A stretch of 64,000 nucleotides of DNA, taken from the NCBI GenBank assembly GCA_016841825.1, contig JAENYK010000002.1, positions 62,001 through 126,000 on the forward strand. The letters are read 5' to 3'. Below, one piece after another: positions 17,889 to 26,480 of this stretch. The stretch is from Halothermothrix sp. Lineage in GTDB: Bacteria > Bacillota > Halanaerobiia > DY22613. The notes under the pieces were generated by a model that did no database searches, was not told the DNA's origin, and was given only the letters and a program-made list of their open reading frames with translations. The position numbers and the translations under genes are program-made. The stretch's first letter is position 1. Every line of letters starts with the position of its first letter.

Positions 17889-17927
17889 GTGGATTATTTC
17901 TTTATCGGATTCCAATATTGGGGCTAA
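17889..17927 (+). CDS. 12-residue leader peptide of the ABC-F attenuator
   Basis: GTG at 17889 follows AGGTGAGG (17873-17880) by 8 bp and encodes MDYFFIGFQYWG before TAA at 17925-17927. It lies 34 bp after a strong promoter and upstream of a terminator that precedes an ABC-F gene. This is the arrangement of antibiotic-sensing leader peptides (msr/erm/vmlR type), where drug-induced stalling of the translating ribosome stops terminator formation. The aromatic-rich sequence could favour stalling. Translation is inferred. Confidence 0.65.
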   Translation: MDYFFIGFQYWG

Positions 17928-18163
17928 GCTCGCTTGGACTAATAAACAGATAAGGTTAAAAAACCCTGACATTCAGGGCTTGTTTGCTATACCTTATTTT
18001 CGGAATCTTGTAAAGAACATGCGTACAACACTTTTAATATCTATATTCCATTATACGTATTTGTCATGGCATGAATTTTGTGCATTTATTGGCGTATATT
18101 CTTAATGGCATAAATTGGATATCAAAGGCTGCAGGTGGAGTGTGTTCATTTGCAGCCTTTTTT
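17928..18163 (+). promoter_or_regulatory. Attenuator: hairpin plus intrinsic terminator before ABC-F
   Basis: Downstream of the leader ORF, CCCTGA-CAT-TCAGGG forms a compact hairpin (about 17966-17980). A terminator follows: AAAGGCTGCA (18124-18133) pairs perfectly with TGCAGCCTTT (18151-18160), with the T-run extending to 18163. The terminator lies 80 bp before the ABC-F start, so most transcripts should end here unless an alternative fold is favoured. I could not determine the anti-terminator pairing by eye. Confidence 0.7.
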
Positions 18164-18242
18164 GTGTTTAGCCGGAGGATGTTCTCCTGAAGATTCCGGT
18201 CGATACAGGTTGGGTTAGGAGATACCAAAGGAGGAATCAAAA

Positions 18243-20141
18243 ATGAGTTTATTAGCACTTGATAATATAATAAAAGTCTACCGCAATCAATGTGTACTAA
18301 ATGGGGCCAGTTTGCGGGTAGAACGAGGTGAGCGTCTGGGACTCATTGGGCCCAATGGGGCTGGCAAATCTACCTTGATCAAAATTGCACTTGGCTATGA
18401 GGATTGTGACAGTGGAACGATAAGCATCGCGCGAAATATCAAAATCGGTTATTTGAGTCAGGATTTGAAAGAGATCGAATCGACCGGAGATAACAGTGAA
18501 AAGGTGCTTCACTTTGAAAAAGTGCACCAGCTTGAAATACGCTTACGCAATCTTGAACAGCGAATGACGGAAAAAAATCCAGATTCAGCTGACTATCAGA
18601 AATTAATTAATGAGTATTCCCGACTAGTACAGCGTTATGAAGCGATGGACGGCTATACGATTGAAACTAAAATCAAAAAGATTCTGCTCGGTCTCGGTTT
18701 GCGTCAGGAATCTCTCAGTACTCCCCTCAGTAAACTTAGTGGTGGTGAGAAAATGCGTGTATCTGTAGCACGAATGCTTCTTGAGGAGCCAGATCTGTTG
18801 ATTCTGGACGAACCGACTAACCATCTGGATATTCATGCGACAGAATGGTTTGAAAATTTCTTAAAAAAATTTGATGGAGGAATTCTCTTTGTTTCTCATG
18901 ACAGATATTTCCTGGACAGAGTGGCGACCAGAATTGCTGAACTAGACCAGGGCAGTGTTTGTATTCACAGTGGAAACTATTCTGACTACAGTGAACGCAA
19001 AAAACAAATGAATCAGTTTGTCATCAATGAACGAAAACGAATACGCTGGAAGATTCGGAATACCCACGAGATCATGCAGGGTTTAAAAAGTCGAGGTAAC
19101 TCTCGCGCCGCGAAAAGCCGCGAAAAGGAAATTGAAAAACTTAATAACGAACTCAAGGGTACTCTCACCGAAGCCATCCACCAGGAGCATTTACATCGAA
19201 CCGATGGTCCGAAGATCAAATTTAAAAAACTCAAGCATGTAAGCAAAGATATCGCCTGGGCTGACGGGCTCTGTAAAAGTTTTGGCGATGTCCAGTTATT
19301 CTCTGGAGCTAGTTTTCACATCAGAGGTGGTGAACGGATCGGTATTATTGGTCCTAACGGTTGTGGAAAAACCACTCTAATAAACATGCTGCTTGGCAAA
19401 GATAAAAACTATCAGGGATTTTTGCGGCTCGGTGAATGGGTAAACTATTCATACATGGGCCAGGAGGTCTTTTTTCAGAATGAGAATCAGACATTACTCC
19501 AGCTGATCATTAACAAGCGCGAGATGCAAGAGCGGGAGGCTCGCGATTATCTGGCTCATTTCCAGTTCTATGGTGATGAAGTCGAGAAAATCATCGAAGT
19601 GTTGAGTGGTGGTGAGCGTGTACGCCTATACCTCGCCTGTGTAATGCTTGAAGATGCTGACTGTCTTATTCTCGACGAGCCGACTAACCATCTCGATATG
19701 CTGGCCCGGGATTCGGTGGAAGCAGCATTGAAGGAGTATAAAGGAACAATTATAGCAATTACTCATGACCGTTTTTTTCTAACACACTGCGTGCAGAAAA
19801 TTTTTGAGATCGAAGATGGCAAGATCAATACCTATGAGGGTAATTACGACTTCTACCGCCAGGTCAGATTTGGAACGGATGAAGAGGTTGACGACGTGAA
19901 ACTGACCAGAACGATTCAAAATACTGGTAAAATTGCTCACAAAAAAAAGCAGGATAACTCGAAAAGTCAGGAAAAGACCAGACAGGAGATTGAAGCACAG
20001 ATTCTCGCACTCGAGGAACAGATAACTTCGCTGGAGAACTCTTTTGATGCCAATACGTCTCTGGAAACATACGCTGAATATGATACGCTGGTGAAAAAGG
20101 CAGCTGAACTCTACTGCGTCTGGGATGAACTAATTGACTGA
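18243..20141 (+). CDS. ABC-F ATPase, probable ribosome-protection (antibiotic resistance) factor
   Basis: The 632-residue protein has two fused ABC domains and no membrane segments. Domain 1 has Walker A GPNGAGKST, signature LSGGEKMRVSVARML and Walker B LLILDEPTNHLD. Domain 2 has GPNGCGKTT, LSGGERVRLYLA and CLILDEPTNHLD. The linker between them (about 235-330) is basic and helical, as expected for the P-site tRNA interaction motif that reaches the peptidyl-transferase centre. The C-terminal ~70 residues are a coiled coil, as in Uup. ABC-F factors dislodge PTC-binding drugs or rescue stalled ribosomes. The leader peptide and terminator upstream argue for drug-inducible resistance. AAAGGAGGAA precedes the ATG. 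The drug class cannot be read from the sequence. Confidence 0.93.
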   Translation: MSLLALDNIIKVYRNQCVLNGASLRVERGERLGLIGPNGAGKSTLIKIALGYEDCDSGTISIARNIKIGYLSQDLKEIESTGDNSEKVLHFEKVHQLEIRLRNLEQRMTEKNPDSADYQKLINEYSRLVQRYEAMDGYTIETKIKKILLGLGLRQESLSTPLSKLSGGEKMRVSVARMLLEEPDLLILDEPTNHLDIHATEWFENFLKKFDGGILFVSHDRYFLDRVATRIAELDQGSVCIHSGNYSDYSERKKQMNQFVINERKRIRWKIRNTHEIMQGLKSRGNSRAAKSREKEIEKLNNELKGTLTEAIHQEHLHRTDGPKIKFKKLKHVSKDIAWADGLCKSFGDVQLFSGASFHIRGGERIGIIGPNGCGKTTLINMLLGKDKNYQGFLRLGEWVNYSYMGQEVFFQNENQTLLQLIINKREMQEREARDYLAHFQFYGDEVEKIIEVLSGGERVRLYLACVMLEDADCLILDEPTNHLDMLARDSVEAALKEYKGTIIAITHDRFFLTHCVQKIFEIEDGKINTYEGNYDFYRQVRFGTDEEVDDVKLTRTIQNTGKIAHKKKQDNSKSQEKTRQEIEAQILALEEQITSLENSFDANTSLETYAEYDTLVKKAAELYCVWDELID

Positions 20142-20157
20142 ACACTCAAAATGGATA

Positions 20158-20212
20158 AAACTTCACTCCGGGAAGTATTTCTGTCGTGGAGAAACTTTCC
20201 GGCGTGAGGTTT
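20158..20212 (+). terminator. Hairpin after ABC-F
   Basis: AAACTTCACTCCGG (20158-20171) pairs with CCGGCGTGAGGTTT (20199-20212) with one mismatch around a structured loop. It lies 17 bp after the ABC-F stop. The T-run is short, so termination strength is uncertain. Confidence 0.6.
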
Positions 20213-20224
20213 ATCTCATATGAC

Positions 20225-20281
20225 TTGACATACATTGAAGTTCTAGGTATAATAATATTAATACATAGTATTTCTAGGTAT
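20225..20281 (+). promoter_or_regulatory. Promoter and repeated operator of the PadR operon
   Basis: TTGACA (20225-20230), 17 bp and TATAAT (20248-20253) form a consensus sigma-A promoter. A 10-bp direct repeat TTCTAGGTAT occurs at 20241-20250, overlapping the -10, and at 20272-20281, just before the ribosome binding site. This suggests autoregulation by PadR. Confidence 0.7.
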
Positions 20282-20292
20282 TGGAGGTTTCT

Positions 20293-20649
20293 ATGGATAT
20301 ATCAAAAGATTTAATTGCTGCTTCGGCTACACCTCTTATTTTGGCCATTTTAAAAAAACAGGATAGCTATGGTTACGATATCATTAAGAAGATAAAAAAA
20401 GCTTCTAATAATGAAATCATCTGGACTGAAGGAATGTTATATCCGGTATTACACAGATTGGAAAAGAACGATTTTATTGAGTCTTATTGGGAAAAATCTG
20501 AAGCGGGGCGTCGGCGAAAGTATTATTCGTTAAAAGAAAGGGGGCTGTTGGAATTAGAGAAGCATATAAAGCAATGGGAAATAGTGTATTCTACTTTATC
20601 TGCAGAGATTTATAATAATGATGAAAAAAGGGGGGAATATAATGTTTGA
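20293..20649 (+). CDS. PadR-family transcriptional regulator
   Basis: The 118-residue protein has the PadR winged helix: LIAASATPLILAILKKQDSYGYDI, then EGMLYPVLHRLEKNDFIES and the wing GRRRKYYSLKERG, with a short C-terminal dimerisation helix. GGAGG at 20283-20287 supports ATG 20293 over an in-frame TTG at 20281. Its stop overlaps the following membrane gene by 8 bp. PadR repressors paired with permease-prefix proteins usually control envelope or drug-response membrane proteins. Confidence 0.92.
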   Translation: MDISKDLIAASATPLILAILKKQDSYGYDIIKKIKKASNNEIIWTEGMLYPVLHRLEKNDFIESYWEKSEAGRRRKYYSLKERGLLELEKHIKQWEIVYSTLSAEIYNNDEKRGEYNV

Positions 20650-21985
20650 TTTAGAACGAGACATCGGCTCCTGGTGTGATCACTTACGTTTAAGTGGGAA
20701 ATTAGATGAGGTCGATGTTATAGAACTTGAGAATCATCTACGAGAACAAATTGATGAATTGATAGAGAATGGGCTCAGTGAAGATGAAGCCTTTTTGATC
20801 AGTGTGAAGCGATTAGGAAATGTGAACATGATATCAGAGGAGTATTCTAAAGTAAATACTAATGCATTATGGAAGCAATTGCTGGTCGATCCAGTTGTTA
20901 CAGGCGCAAAGAAACAGAATCGGCGAGATATCTTCTTAGTTGTTCTATTTTCTATGGTAGCAGGTACAGTTGCCAAAATACCAACTTTATTTGGTATAGA
21001 AATGGGAAGTTATGTTTATTTCAAAAACATTAGTTTTTACATTTTACCATTAATTGCATTGTTCTTTGTGATTAGGCATGATCTTAATAAGAAGCTGATA
21101 TGGTATGTTACTGGATTTTTTGTATTAACAGGGGTTATTATAAATCTATATCCTTCATATAGTCCTAATCATACTGAAATTTTGACAGCAATTCATCTTC
21201 CAATGATGTTATGGTTAGTTACTGGAGTGGCTTATCTGGGTGATAAGTGGAGAAATAATAAGGGAAGAATGAATTTTATCCGTTTTACAGGTGAAAGTGT
21301 AATTTATGGTAGTCTGATAATGCTTGGATTAATAGTTTTGATGATGTTTATTATGATGATTTTTGAATCGATATCAATTGATGTAGAAAGTTTTGTTGAA
21401 AATTATTTCTTTATCTATGGTGGATGTGCTGCTGCAATGATTACTGTTTATCTAGTTGAAACAAAAAAAAGTGTAGTAGAGAATTTTGCTCCAGTTCTGG
21501 CCAAGATATTTAGTCCGTTATTTTTGATTACCATGGTAATTTTTTTAATGGTTATTGTTATTACAGGGAATAGTCCTTTTGTTGAAAGAAATTTTTTGAT
21601 TGGTTTTGATTTGATGTTAGTGTTAGTTCTCGGGATGGTTCTATATACAATCTCTGCCAGGAATATGTATGATAAAATTAATATTTTTGATTATTTGAAT
21701 GCAGCTTTAATTTTCATAGCAATAATTGTAGATAGTGTTGCATTATCAGCGATATTATTTAGATTATCAGAATATGGAATCAGTCCTAATAAGCTAGCTG
21801 CTCTGGGTGAAAATATCCTTTTATTAGTTAATCTTGCCGCTCTTCTATGGTTATATGTTCGCTATTTTATGAGTAAGATAGAATTTGAAAAAATTGAAGT
21901 CTGGCAAACTCATTATTTAACAGTTTATGCGGCCTGGATGGCTATAGTTGTGTTCGTATTTCCGATTATTTTTCGGTTTAATTAA
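20642..21985 (+). CDS. Permease-prefix-domain multi-pass membrane protein
   Basis: The 447-residue protein starts with a soluble ~85-residue permease prefix (HAAS-like) domain: a helix with LENHLREQIDELIENGLSEDEAF and a SVKRLGN motif. About nine to ten hydrophobic segments follow to the C-terminus. ATG 20642 is preferred because AAAGGGGGG lies 6 bp upstream, and it overlaps padR by 8 bp. The protein is not a classical transporter; the prefix domain is typically found with PadR partners. Function unknown, membrane-located. Confidence 0.82.
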   Translation: MFDLERDIGSWCDHLRLSGKLDEVDVIELENHLREQIDELIENGLSEDEAFLISVKRLGNVNMISEEYSKVNTNALWKQLLVDPVVTGAKKQNRRDIFLVVLFSMVAGTVAKIPTLFGIEMGSYVYFKNISFYILPLIALFFVIRHDLNKKLIWYVTGFFVLTGVIINLYPSYSPNHTEILTAIHLPMMLWLVTGVAYLGDKWRNNKGRMNFIRFTGESVIYGSLIMLGLIVLMMFIMMIFESISIDVESFVENYFFIYGGCAAAMITVYLVETKKSVVENFAPVLAKIFSPLFLITMVIFLMVIVITGNSPFVERNFLIGFDLMLVLVLGMVLYTISARNMYDKINIFDYLNAALIFIAIIVDSVALSAILFRLSEYGISPNKLAALGENILLLVNLAALLWLYVRYFMSKIEFEKIEVWQTHYLTVYAAWMAIVVFVFPIIFRFN

Positions 21986-22378
21986 AATACATATAGTAGT
22001 TAATAATAAGGCTTCCAGGCTTATTGTGATGAGTGGAGTGGTATTTTATTTGTGCTGAAATAGTTTAGAATTATGCCCATGTTCCTTACGAGGACTGGGC
22101 TATTTTTGTGGGGTAATTTTGATACTTTTAAAACTCATAGAAAACAATTAAAAAATCTTTGTTAACAGACAGTAATTGATCTATCCATTGAGGTTTAACT
22201 TTTCAAAAAAATTAAACTCGCCTTAACTGGCTGGATTAAAATGAATGACTTCCCAATCCTGTTACCGTTAATTAACAAATTTAATGAATAAAAAAGGGAA
22301 TTTTATATAATTGGTCAAACTACATATTATATTAAACTTGAACAATAAATAATATTTTATGTAAGGAGGGATTAAAGC
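21986..22378. other. Spacer with terminator
   Basis: A hairpin, GCCCA-TG-TTCCT with AGGAC-TGGGC (22075-22100), followed by TATTTTTG, probably terminates the PadR operon. A smaller hairpin AATAAG/CTTATT lies at 22005-22025. The rest is AT-rich with no gene. Confidence 0.6.
22075..22107 (+). terminator. Terminator of the PadR operon
   Basis: GCCCA (22075-22079) pairs with TGGGC (22096-22100), with inner TTCCT/AGGA pairing and a TACG loop, then TATTTTTG. Confidence 0.65.
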
Positions 22379-22645
22379 ATGGACTATACCTATAAAGAGT
22401 TTGAACACTTACTTAAGAGAGCGAACACAGTAATAATACCTGTTGGCTCTTATGAACAGCACTCGAGCCATTTAGTTTTAAGTACGGATTCGGATATTGC
22501 TGAATACTTTGGTAATGCAGTAGGGCAAGTGCTTGATATACCTGTTTTACCTGTGCTTCCATATGGAATTAGCCATGTACATAAAAATTTTTCTGGAACC
22601 GTATATTTATCTGAAGGGACGTATTTGAATGTATTATCTATATAG
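22379..22645 (+). pseudogene. N-terminal fragment of a creatininase-family amidohydrolase
   Basis: The 88-residue ORF reads IIPVGSYEQHSSHLVLSTD, then LPYGISHVHKNFSGTVYLSEGT. This is the creatininase/MftE-family pattern, with Glu and His ligands in xEQHxxHL, Asp in STDS and GTVYLS for GTISLS. Normal members have about 240 residues and need later His and Glu ligands, which are missing; the frame stops at VLSI. It has a good ribosome binding site (AAGGAGGG). It is most likely a truncated remnant. Confidence 0.7.
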
Positions 22646-22834
22646 TTATAAAATTTGACCTTTATTTTGCTTTTTTAAATTATAACAAAGAACATCTTTT
22701 ACTTATTTTAATAGCAGGATTGTTAAAGAAAAGATAAAGATGTAAAAATAGATCATTAATAAGATCAAATTATTCGAAGTTTATATGGTTTAAAACCTTC
22801 ATAATATTTTAGTTTAATTAAAGGAGGATTTTTG

Positions 22835-23614
22835 ATGAAATTACCAATTTTACTGTTTGATCAGAATAAAAATATTACTGGGATTTATTTTTTGGTTTTT
22901 TTTCAGGCCATTCTTGTATATGGCCCCGTTGTTGTTCCATTTTATATCTCAAATGGCCTTAATTATGGACAAATTTTACAATTGCAGGCGATATTTGCTT
23001 TATCAGCTTTTTTATTTGAAATCCCATCAGGTATTTTTTCTGATTTGATTGGACGTAAAAAAACTTTAGTTATTAGTTGTTTTTTTAGTTTTCTAGGATA
23101 CTTTGTTGCGTTTGTGGGGATAGATTATTGGCATTTTATAATATTTCAATTGTTAGCAGGAATAGGAGTTAGTTTTCAATCTGGTACTTTTAGTGCTTAT
23201 ATTTATGATCATCTACTAGTAGATGGCAGAGAAAATGAGAGTAAGCAAATATTTGCGAATGTTAGCCGTATTATGTTGATAACTGGAATTATAATATCAC
23301 CTTTTGCAGGATTAATTGTAAAAATATCATCTTTAAGAACTACTCTCTTAATTACAAGTATTTCTTACAGTTTTGCTTTCTGTATCAGTTTGTTTTTTGA
23401 TGAACCTATCTCTTCTAAAACAAAAGAGGTTACGACGGTCAGATCTTATTTAACGAAGGCAAAAAATGGTTTTTTGAATATTTTTAGAGTAAAAGTCTTA
23501 AAATATATAACTTTAGAGTATCTAGGCTTTGTGATAATAATGAGTGCAATATTAGAATTTATACAACCATTTCTTATATACGGAGGATTACCTACAGAAT
23601 ATTTTGGCATATAA
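22835..23614 (+). pseudogene. Truncated MFS transporter
   Basis: 259 residues with seven hydrophobic segments. The N-terminal half is a typical MFS: GIFSDLIGRKK is motif A between TM2 and TM3, and QLLAGIGVSFQSGTFSAYIYDHL is TM4. The sequence breaks off at YFGI at 23611, where a different protein relic begins in another frame, so a deletion removed about a third of the gene. ATG 22835 follows AAAGGAGGAT; an in-frame TTG at 22832 is less likely. Confidence 0.75.
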
Positions 23615-24046
23615 GAGGGACTGGCTTTGAAACTAACACAGCAGGAAGCAATATTATTATATGGGATCAAGATAATGGTGCTGATAGAATATATAAATTC
23701 TATCCTTCCGGAGATGGTTATTGGCTGTATATTCAGGCACAAAATGGAGGTTGATTTGTAGAAATTGCAGAAAAAGCAAAGGATTCTTTTTACAATATTC
23801 AATTGGGTTCTAATGAATGGAAATAATTCCCAAAAATTTGCAATTCAATTTACTTCTCCGACTACTTTTTCTTTGCGAACTATGAGTTGGCAATCAATTG
23901 ATATTAAAGGTGGAACGAGTGATGCTTGGAAAGAAAATGGAGCTGAGCTTATTATGTATGATTCTCACTATCATGTGAATCAACAATTCCAACTTATCTA
24001 CGCTGATGGACCGAATAAAGGTAAAATATATCGGTTTGACAATTAA
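23611..24046 (+). pseudogene. Relic of a ricin-type beta-trefoil protein
   Basis: Frame 1 from 23611 reads GTGFETNTAGSNIIIWDQDN ... GDGYWLYIQAQNGG, hits TGA at about 23755 and continues to a TAA near 23827. Frame 2 then carries NNSQKFAIQF, LRTMSWQSIDIKGGTSDAW and HVNQQFQLIYADG to the stop at 24046. The G-x-x-I-x-x-W and Q-Q-F-x-L pattern is that of RICIN/beta-trefoil lectin repeats. No start is left; the 5' end is fused to the MFS fragment. Confidence 0.55.
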
Positions 24047-24299
24047 TTCTTAACACGTATGTAGGGTGGGGAAGTTAATAAAACCATTTGATTTGAAATT
24101 AAGTAGAATTGCACCTTATATGGTGTATCAATATGTCTTATGGGTTTGAATTATGGTTTTTCACCATTGAATACCTGTGAAGTAAGGACTTTTGAAGGTA
24201 AGATAACAGAAGTCTTTTTTTGCTTTTTACGAATAAAATGGAAAGGCATTTCGTTATATAGAATGAAAGTAAGTATAAAACAAAAAGGCGGGTGGGGTT
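24047..24299. other. Spacer before the ECF operon
   Basis: There is no ORF. A weak hairpin (AAGGACTT with AAGTCTTT and a T-run, about 24185-24230) may terminate leftward-incoming transcription. I see no clear ECF-type -35 GAAC element by eye. Confidence 0.35.
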
Positions 24300-24854
24300 A
24301 TGGATGATTTGAAACTAATTAGGAGAATAACGGAAGGTGATAAAAGTGCCTTCCGGCAGCTGATGGAGAGATATCATCAACTGATCTGTTATATAGTTTG
24401 GCAGTTCCACCCGACTGCAGCCGGGATTGAAGATCTGGTACAGGAAGTGTATTTGAGAATCTATAGATCACTGCCCGGATATCGGGAGAAAGGGAGTCTG
24501 AAGAGTTGGATTGGTCGGATTACGCGAAATCTCTGTATAGATTATCTCCGGATGAGTAAATATCGGGAGAATTCCCTGGAAGAGGTGGATGTTATTGCGA
24601 CACAAGCATTGCCAGAAGATGAAATCTTGCGGACAGAGGTTAAAGAACAGGTCAGAGATGCGTTGAATCTCCTACCAGAGCATTATCGGGTGACAGTGGT
24701 TTTGAGATATTATTATGACTTCACATATCAGGAGATCAGTGAGACTTTAGATATACCCATAGGGACTGTAATGTCCAGATTAAATAAAGCGAGGCAACTT
24801 TTAAGGTCAGAGTTGGCGTTTACGGAGAGGGGGGAGATAGATGAAATGCCTTGA
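24300..24854 (+). CDS. ECF-type RNA polymerase sigma factor
   Basis: The 184-residue sigma factor has region 2 (about 20-88): YHQLICYIVWQFHP, then IEDLVQEVYLRIYRSLPGY and SWIGRITRNLCIDYLR. Region 4 (about 118-170) has LLPEHYRVTVVLRYYYDFTYQEISETLDIPIGTVMSRLNKARQLL. Regions 1.1 and 3 are absent, which defines the ECF class. It overlaps the anti-sigma gene by 14 bp, so the two are translationally coupled. GGCGGGTGGGG precedes the ATG. Confidence 0.95.
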   Translation: MDDLKLIRRITEGDKSAFRQLMERYHQLICYIVWQFHPTAAGIEDLVQEVYLRIYRSLPGYREKGSLKSWIGRITRNLCIDYLRMSKYRENSLEEVDVIATQALPEDEILRTEVKEQVRDALNLLPEHYRVTVVLRYYYDFTYQEISETLDIPIGTVMSRLNKARQLLRSELAFTERGEIDEMP

Positions 24855-25224
24855 TGTTAGAGATAAGATGATTTTATATATAAAAGATAAATTATCTGAT
24901 CCGGAGATGCGGGGTATTGAAGCTCATCTCGAGAGATGCCCTGCTTGTCGGGAGGTATTTGCGCTGGAAGAGGAGATAGCTGCTCAATTAAACGGAGATG
25001 AACTAATTTTTACGGTTTTGATGCCTGATCTCAATATGATTATGGAAGAAGACGGGAAATCTGAAGCTGAGATGGGAATTTGGGAGTGGATACTGAGCTA
25101 TCCTCTGCAAGCGTCGATTATCGCTTCGGTGTTTTTGTGTATCTCTATCTATCATAGTTTTCAGACTGGGATTATTCGGTTTGATTTGAGTAATCTATTG
25201 GGATTAATAAATCATTTATTATAA
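24841..25224 (+). CDS. Zinc-finger anti-sigma factor
   Basis: The 127-residue protein begins with a putative zinc finger: Cys3, His29, Cys33 and Cys36 (HLERCPAC), the ZAS motif that binds ECF sigma factors. A single membrane helix lies near the C-terminus (about 97-116, YPLQASIIASVFLCISIYHSF), with only ~25 residues beyond it. That short exterior leaves little room for a sensor, so the next gene product may provide the sensory part. It overlaps the sigma gene. Confidence 0.88.
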   Translation: MKCLDVRDKMILYIKDKLSDPEMRGIEAHLERCPACREVFALEEEIAAQLNGDELIFTVLMPDLNMIMEEDGKSEAEMGIWEWILSYPLQASIIASVFLCISIYHSFQTGIIRFDLSNLLGLINHLL

Positions 25225-25237
25225 GGAGGGGAGAGGG

Positions 25238-26266
25238 ATGAATTTACTAACTACCTTTGGGAATCTAATCTGGAGACCGAAAAAGGGTATCCATGAGGTT
25301 GTGGAAGCTAATGATAAGCGTTTGTCGTTGGTATTTGGTACATTGGTTTTTTATCTACATGCTTTGGTTTTTACTGTGGGGATAATATTGGGTTTTGAAC
25401 CTCAGCCAGGATGGTTTTTGAACTTATTAGCCTTTGTGTTGGCGATTCCAATTGCATATGGGTTGTTTTATGTCTTTAATTTTCTTATTAGTTGGGTCGG
25501 GGGATTTATGTTCGACGAGAGACTGGGATATCGGAAAACACTGGTCTTTTCGGGGTTGTTTTTTCTGGCCAGAGTTTTGGGAGGGTTATTCAATGAATTA
25601 CTGGAGATGAATGTGTACTTCTTGATTGGGTTACGGAGTAATATTCTATATTTCCTGGTGATACCGTTGGTTCTGATCATAGCCTTTTGGAAGATCATTT
25701 TGCCAATTATGTTGATAAAAGAGGTTTATTATACTAATCTAATGAGGGCAGTTGTGACTGTGGTGATTATTTTTATTTTGTTCGAGGCGTATATGACAAT
25801 AGTTGGCTCTTTTTATATGGGTGAGCTTAAGTCTGATGCTATAGGTATTACGGGGACAGGAGAGAAGATTGAGGATGTGTCATTGACATTTGGTAGTCCA
25901 ATTCTGCGTAATGCTTTGTGGTTTCGTTCACCAACTACCAGTGATCTGATAGGGTTCTGGGTAGGAAATAAAAAGGAGTATGCACGAATCGTGGGAATGC
26001 CGCGTCAGAGGGTGGAGATGCAAAATGGGAGATTATATCTGGATGGACAGCAGATTGAAGAGCCTTATGTGATCGAACAGGGGGAATTTGATTTGGAGTC
26101 CAATAATTTAGGCTGGAATGAATATCTACTACTGCCAGATAATCGAAGCAGTGGCGAGAGTTACGTGGTTGAGAGGGATATGATGATTGGGGTTATCCCG
26201 CCGTTTTATTATGATTTTATAGTCTGGTTGAAGAAGGTGTGGAATGGGATTTATTATAAAAATTAA
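25238..26266 (+). CDS. Yip1-like membrane protein fused to a degenerate signal-peptidase-like domain
   Basis: The 342-residue protein has a Yip1-type hydrophobic N-terminal part (residues ~1-195) with five to six helices. A soluble domain (about 225-320) follows, resembling type I signal peptidase (S26): SDLIGFWVGNKKEYARIVGMP matches the GDIVVF...YIKRVIGLP region, then NGRLYLDGQQIEEPYV matches KxYINGKxxxEPY, and EYLLLPDNRSSGES matches the VMGDNR box E. The catalytic Lys position is Ala249 (EYARIVG), and I see no MxPT Ser motif, so it should be inactive. The gene lies 13 bp after the anti-sigma gene with its own GGAGGGGAG site. It is probably the third member of a sigma regulatory unit (inference). 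Confidence 0.78.
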   Translation: MNLLTTFGNLIWRPKKGIHEVVEANDKRLSLVFGTLVFYLHALVFTVGIILGFEPQPGWFLNLLAFVLAIPIAYGLFYVFNFLISWVGGFMFDERLGYRKTLVFSGLFFLARVLGGLFNELLEMNVYFLIGLRSNILYFLVIPLVLIIAFWKIILPIMLIKEVYYTNLMRAVVTVVIIFILFEAYMTIVGSFYMGELKSDAIGITGTGEKIEDVSLTFGSPILRNALWFRSPTTSDLIGFWVGNKKEYARIVGMPRQRVEMQNGRLYLDGQQIEEPYVIEQGEFDLESNNLGWNEYLLLPDNRSSGESYVVERDMMIGVIPPFYYDFIVWLKKVWNGIYYKN

Positions 26267-26480
26267 CAAGTAAAGATGATGAGACATTTGTAGATTCAAA
26301 ATCCCCAACAAACTGTTGGGCTGTTAGACCGTTACGGTAGTTCTTTGACCACCGTTGAAGTTTTTATGCAAATCTGACTTCCATTGATACTGATATAAGT
26401 TGTATTTACGCATCAAAATACCCTCCAAACTCATGAGCTTGGAGGGATATCTGTACTTGAGTATGGAGAAGGTTCTGCAT
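26267..26480. other. Spacer with hairpins
   Basis: CCCAACA-AAC-TGTTGGG (26304-26320) is a perfect short hairpin without a T-run. ATACCCTCCAA (26418-26428) pairs with TTGGAGGGATAT (26439-26450). Read on the minus strand the second is followed by ATTTT and may end the gene at 26481-26873. Confidence 0.5.
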
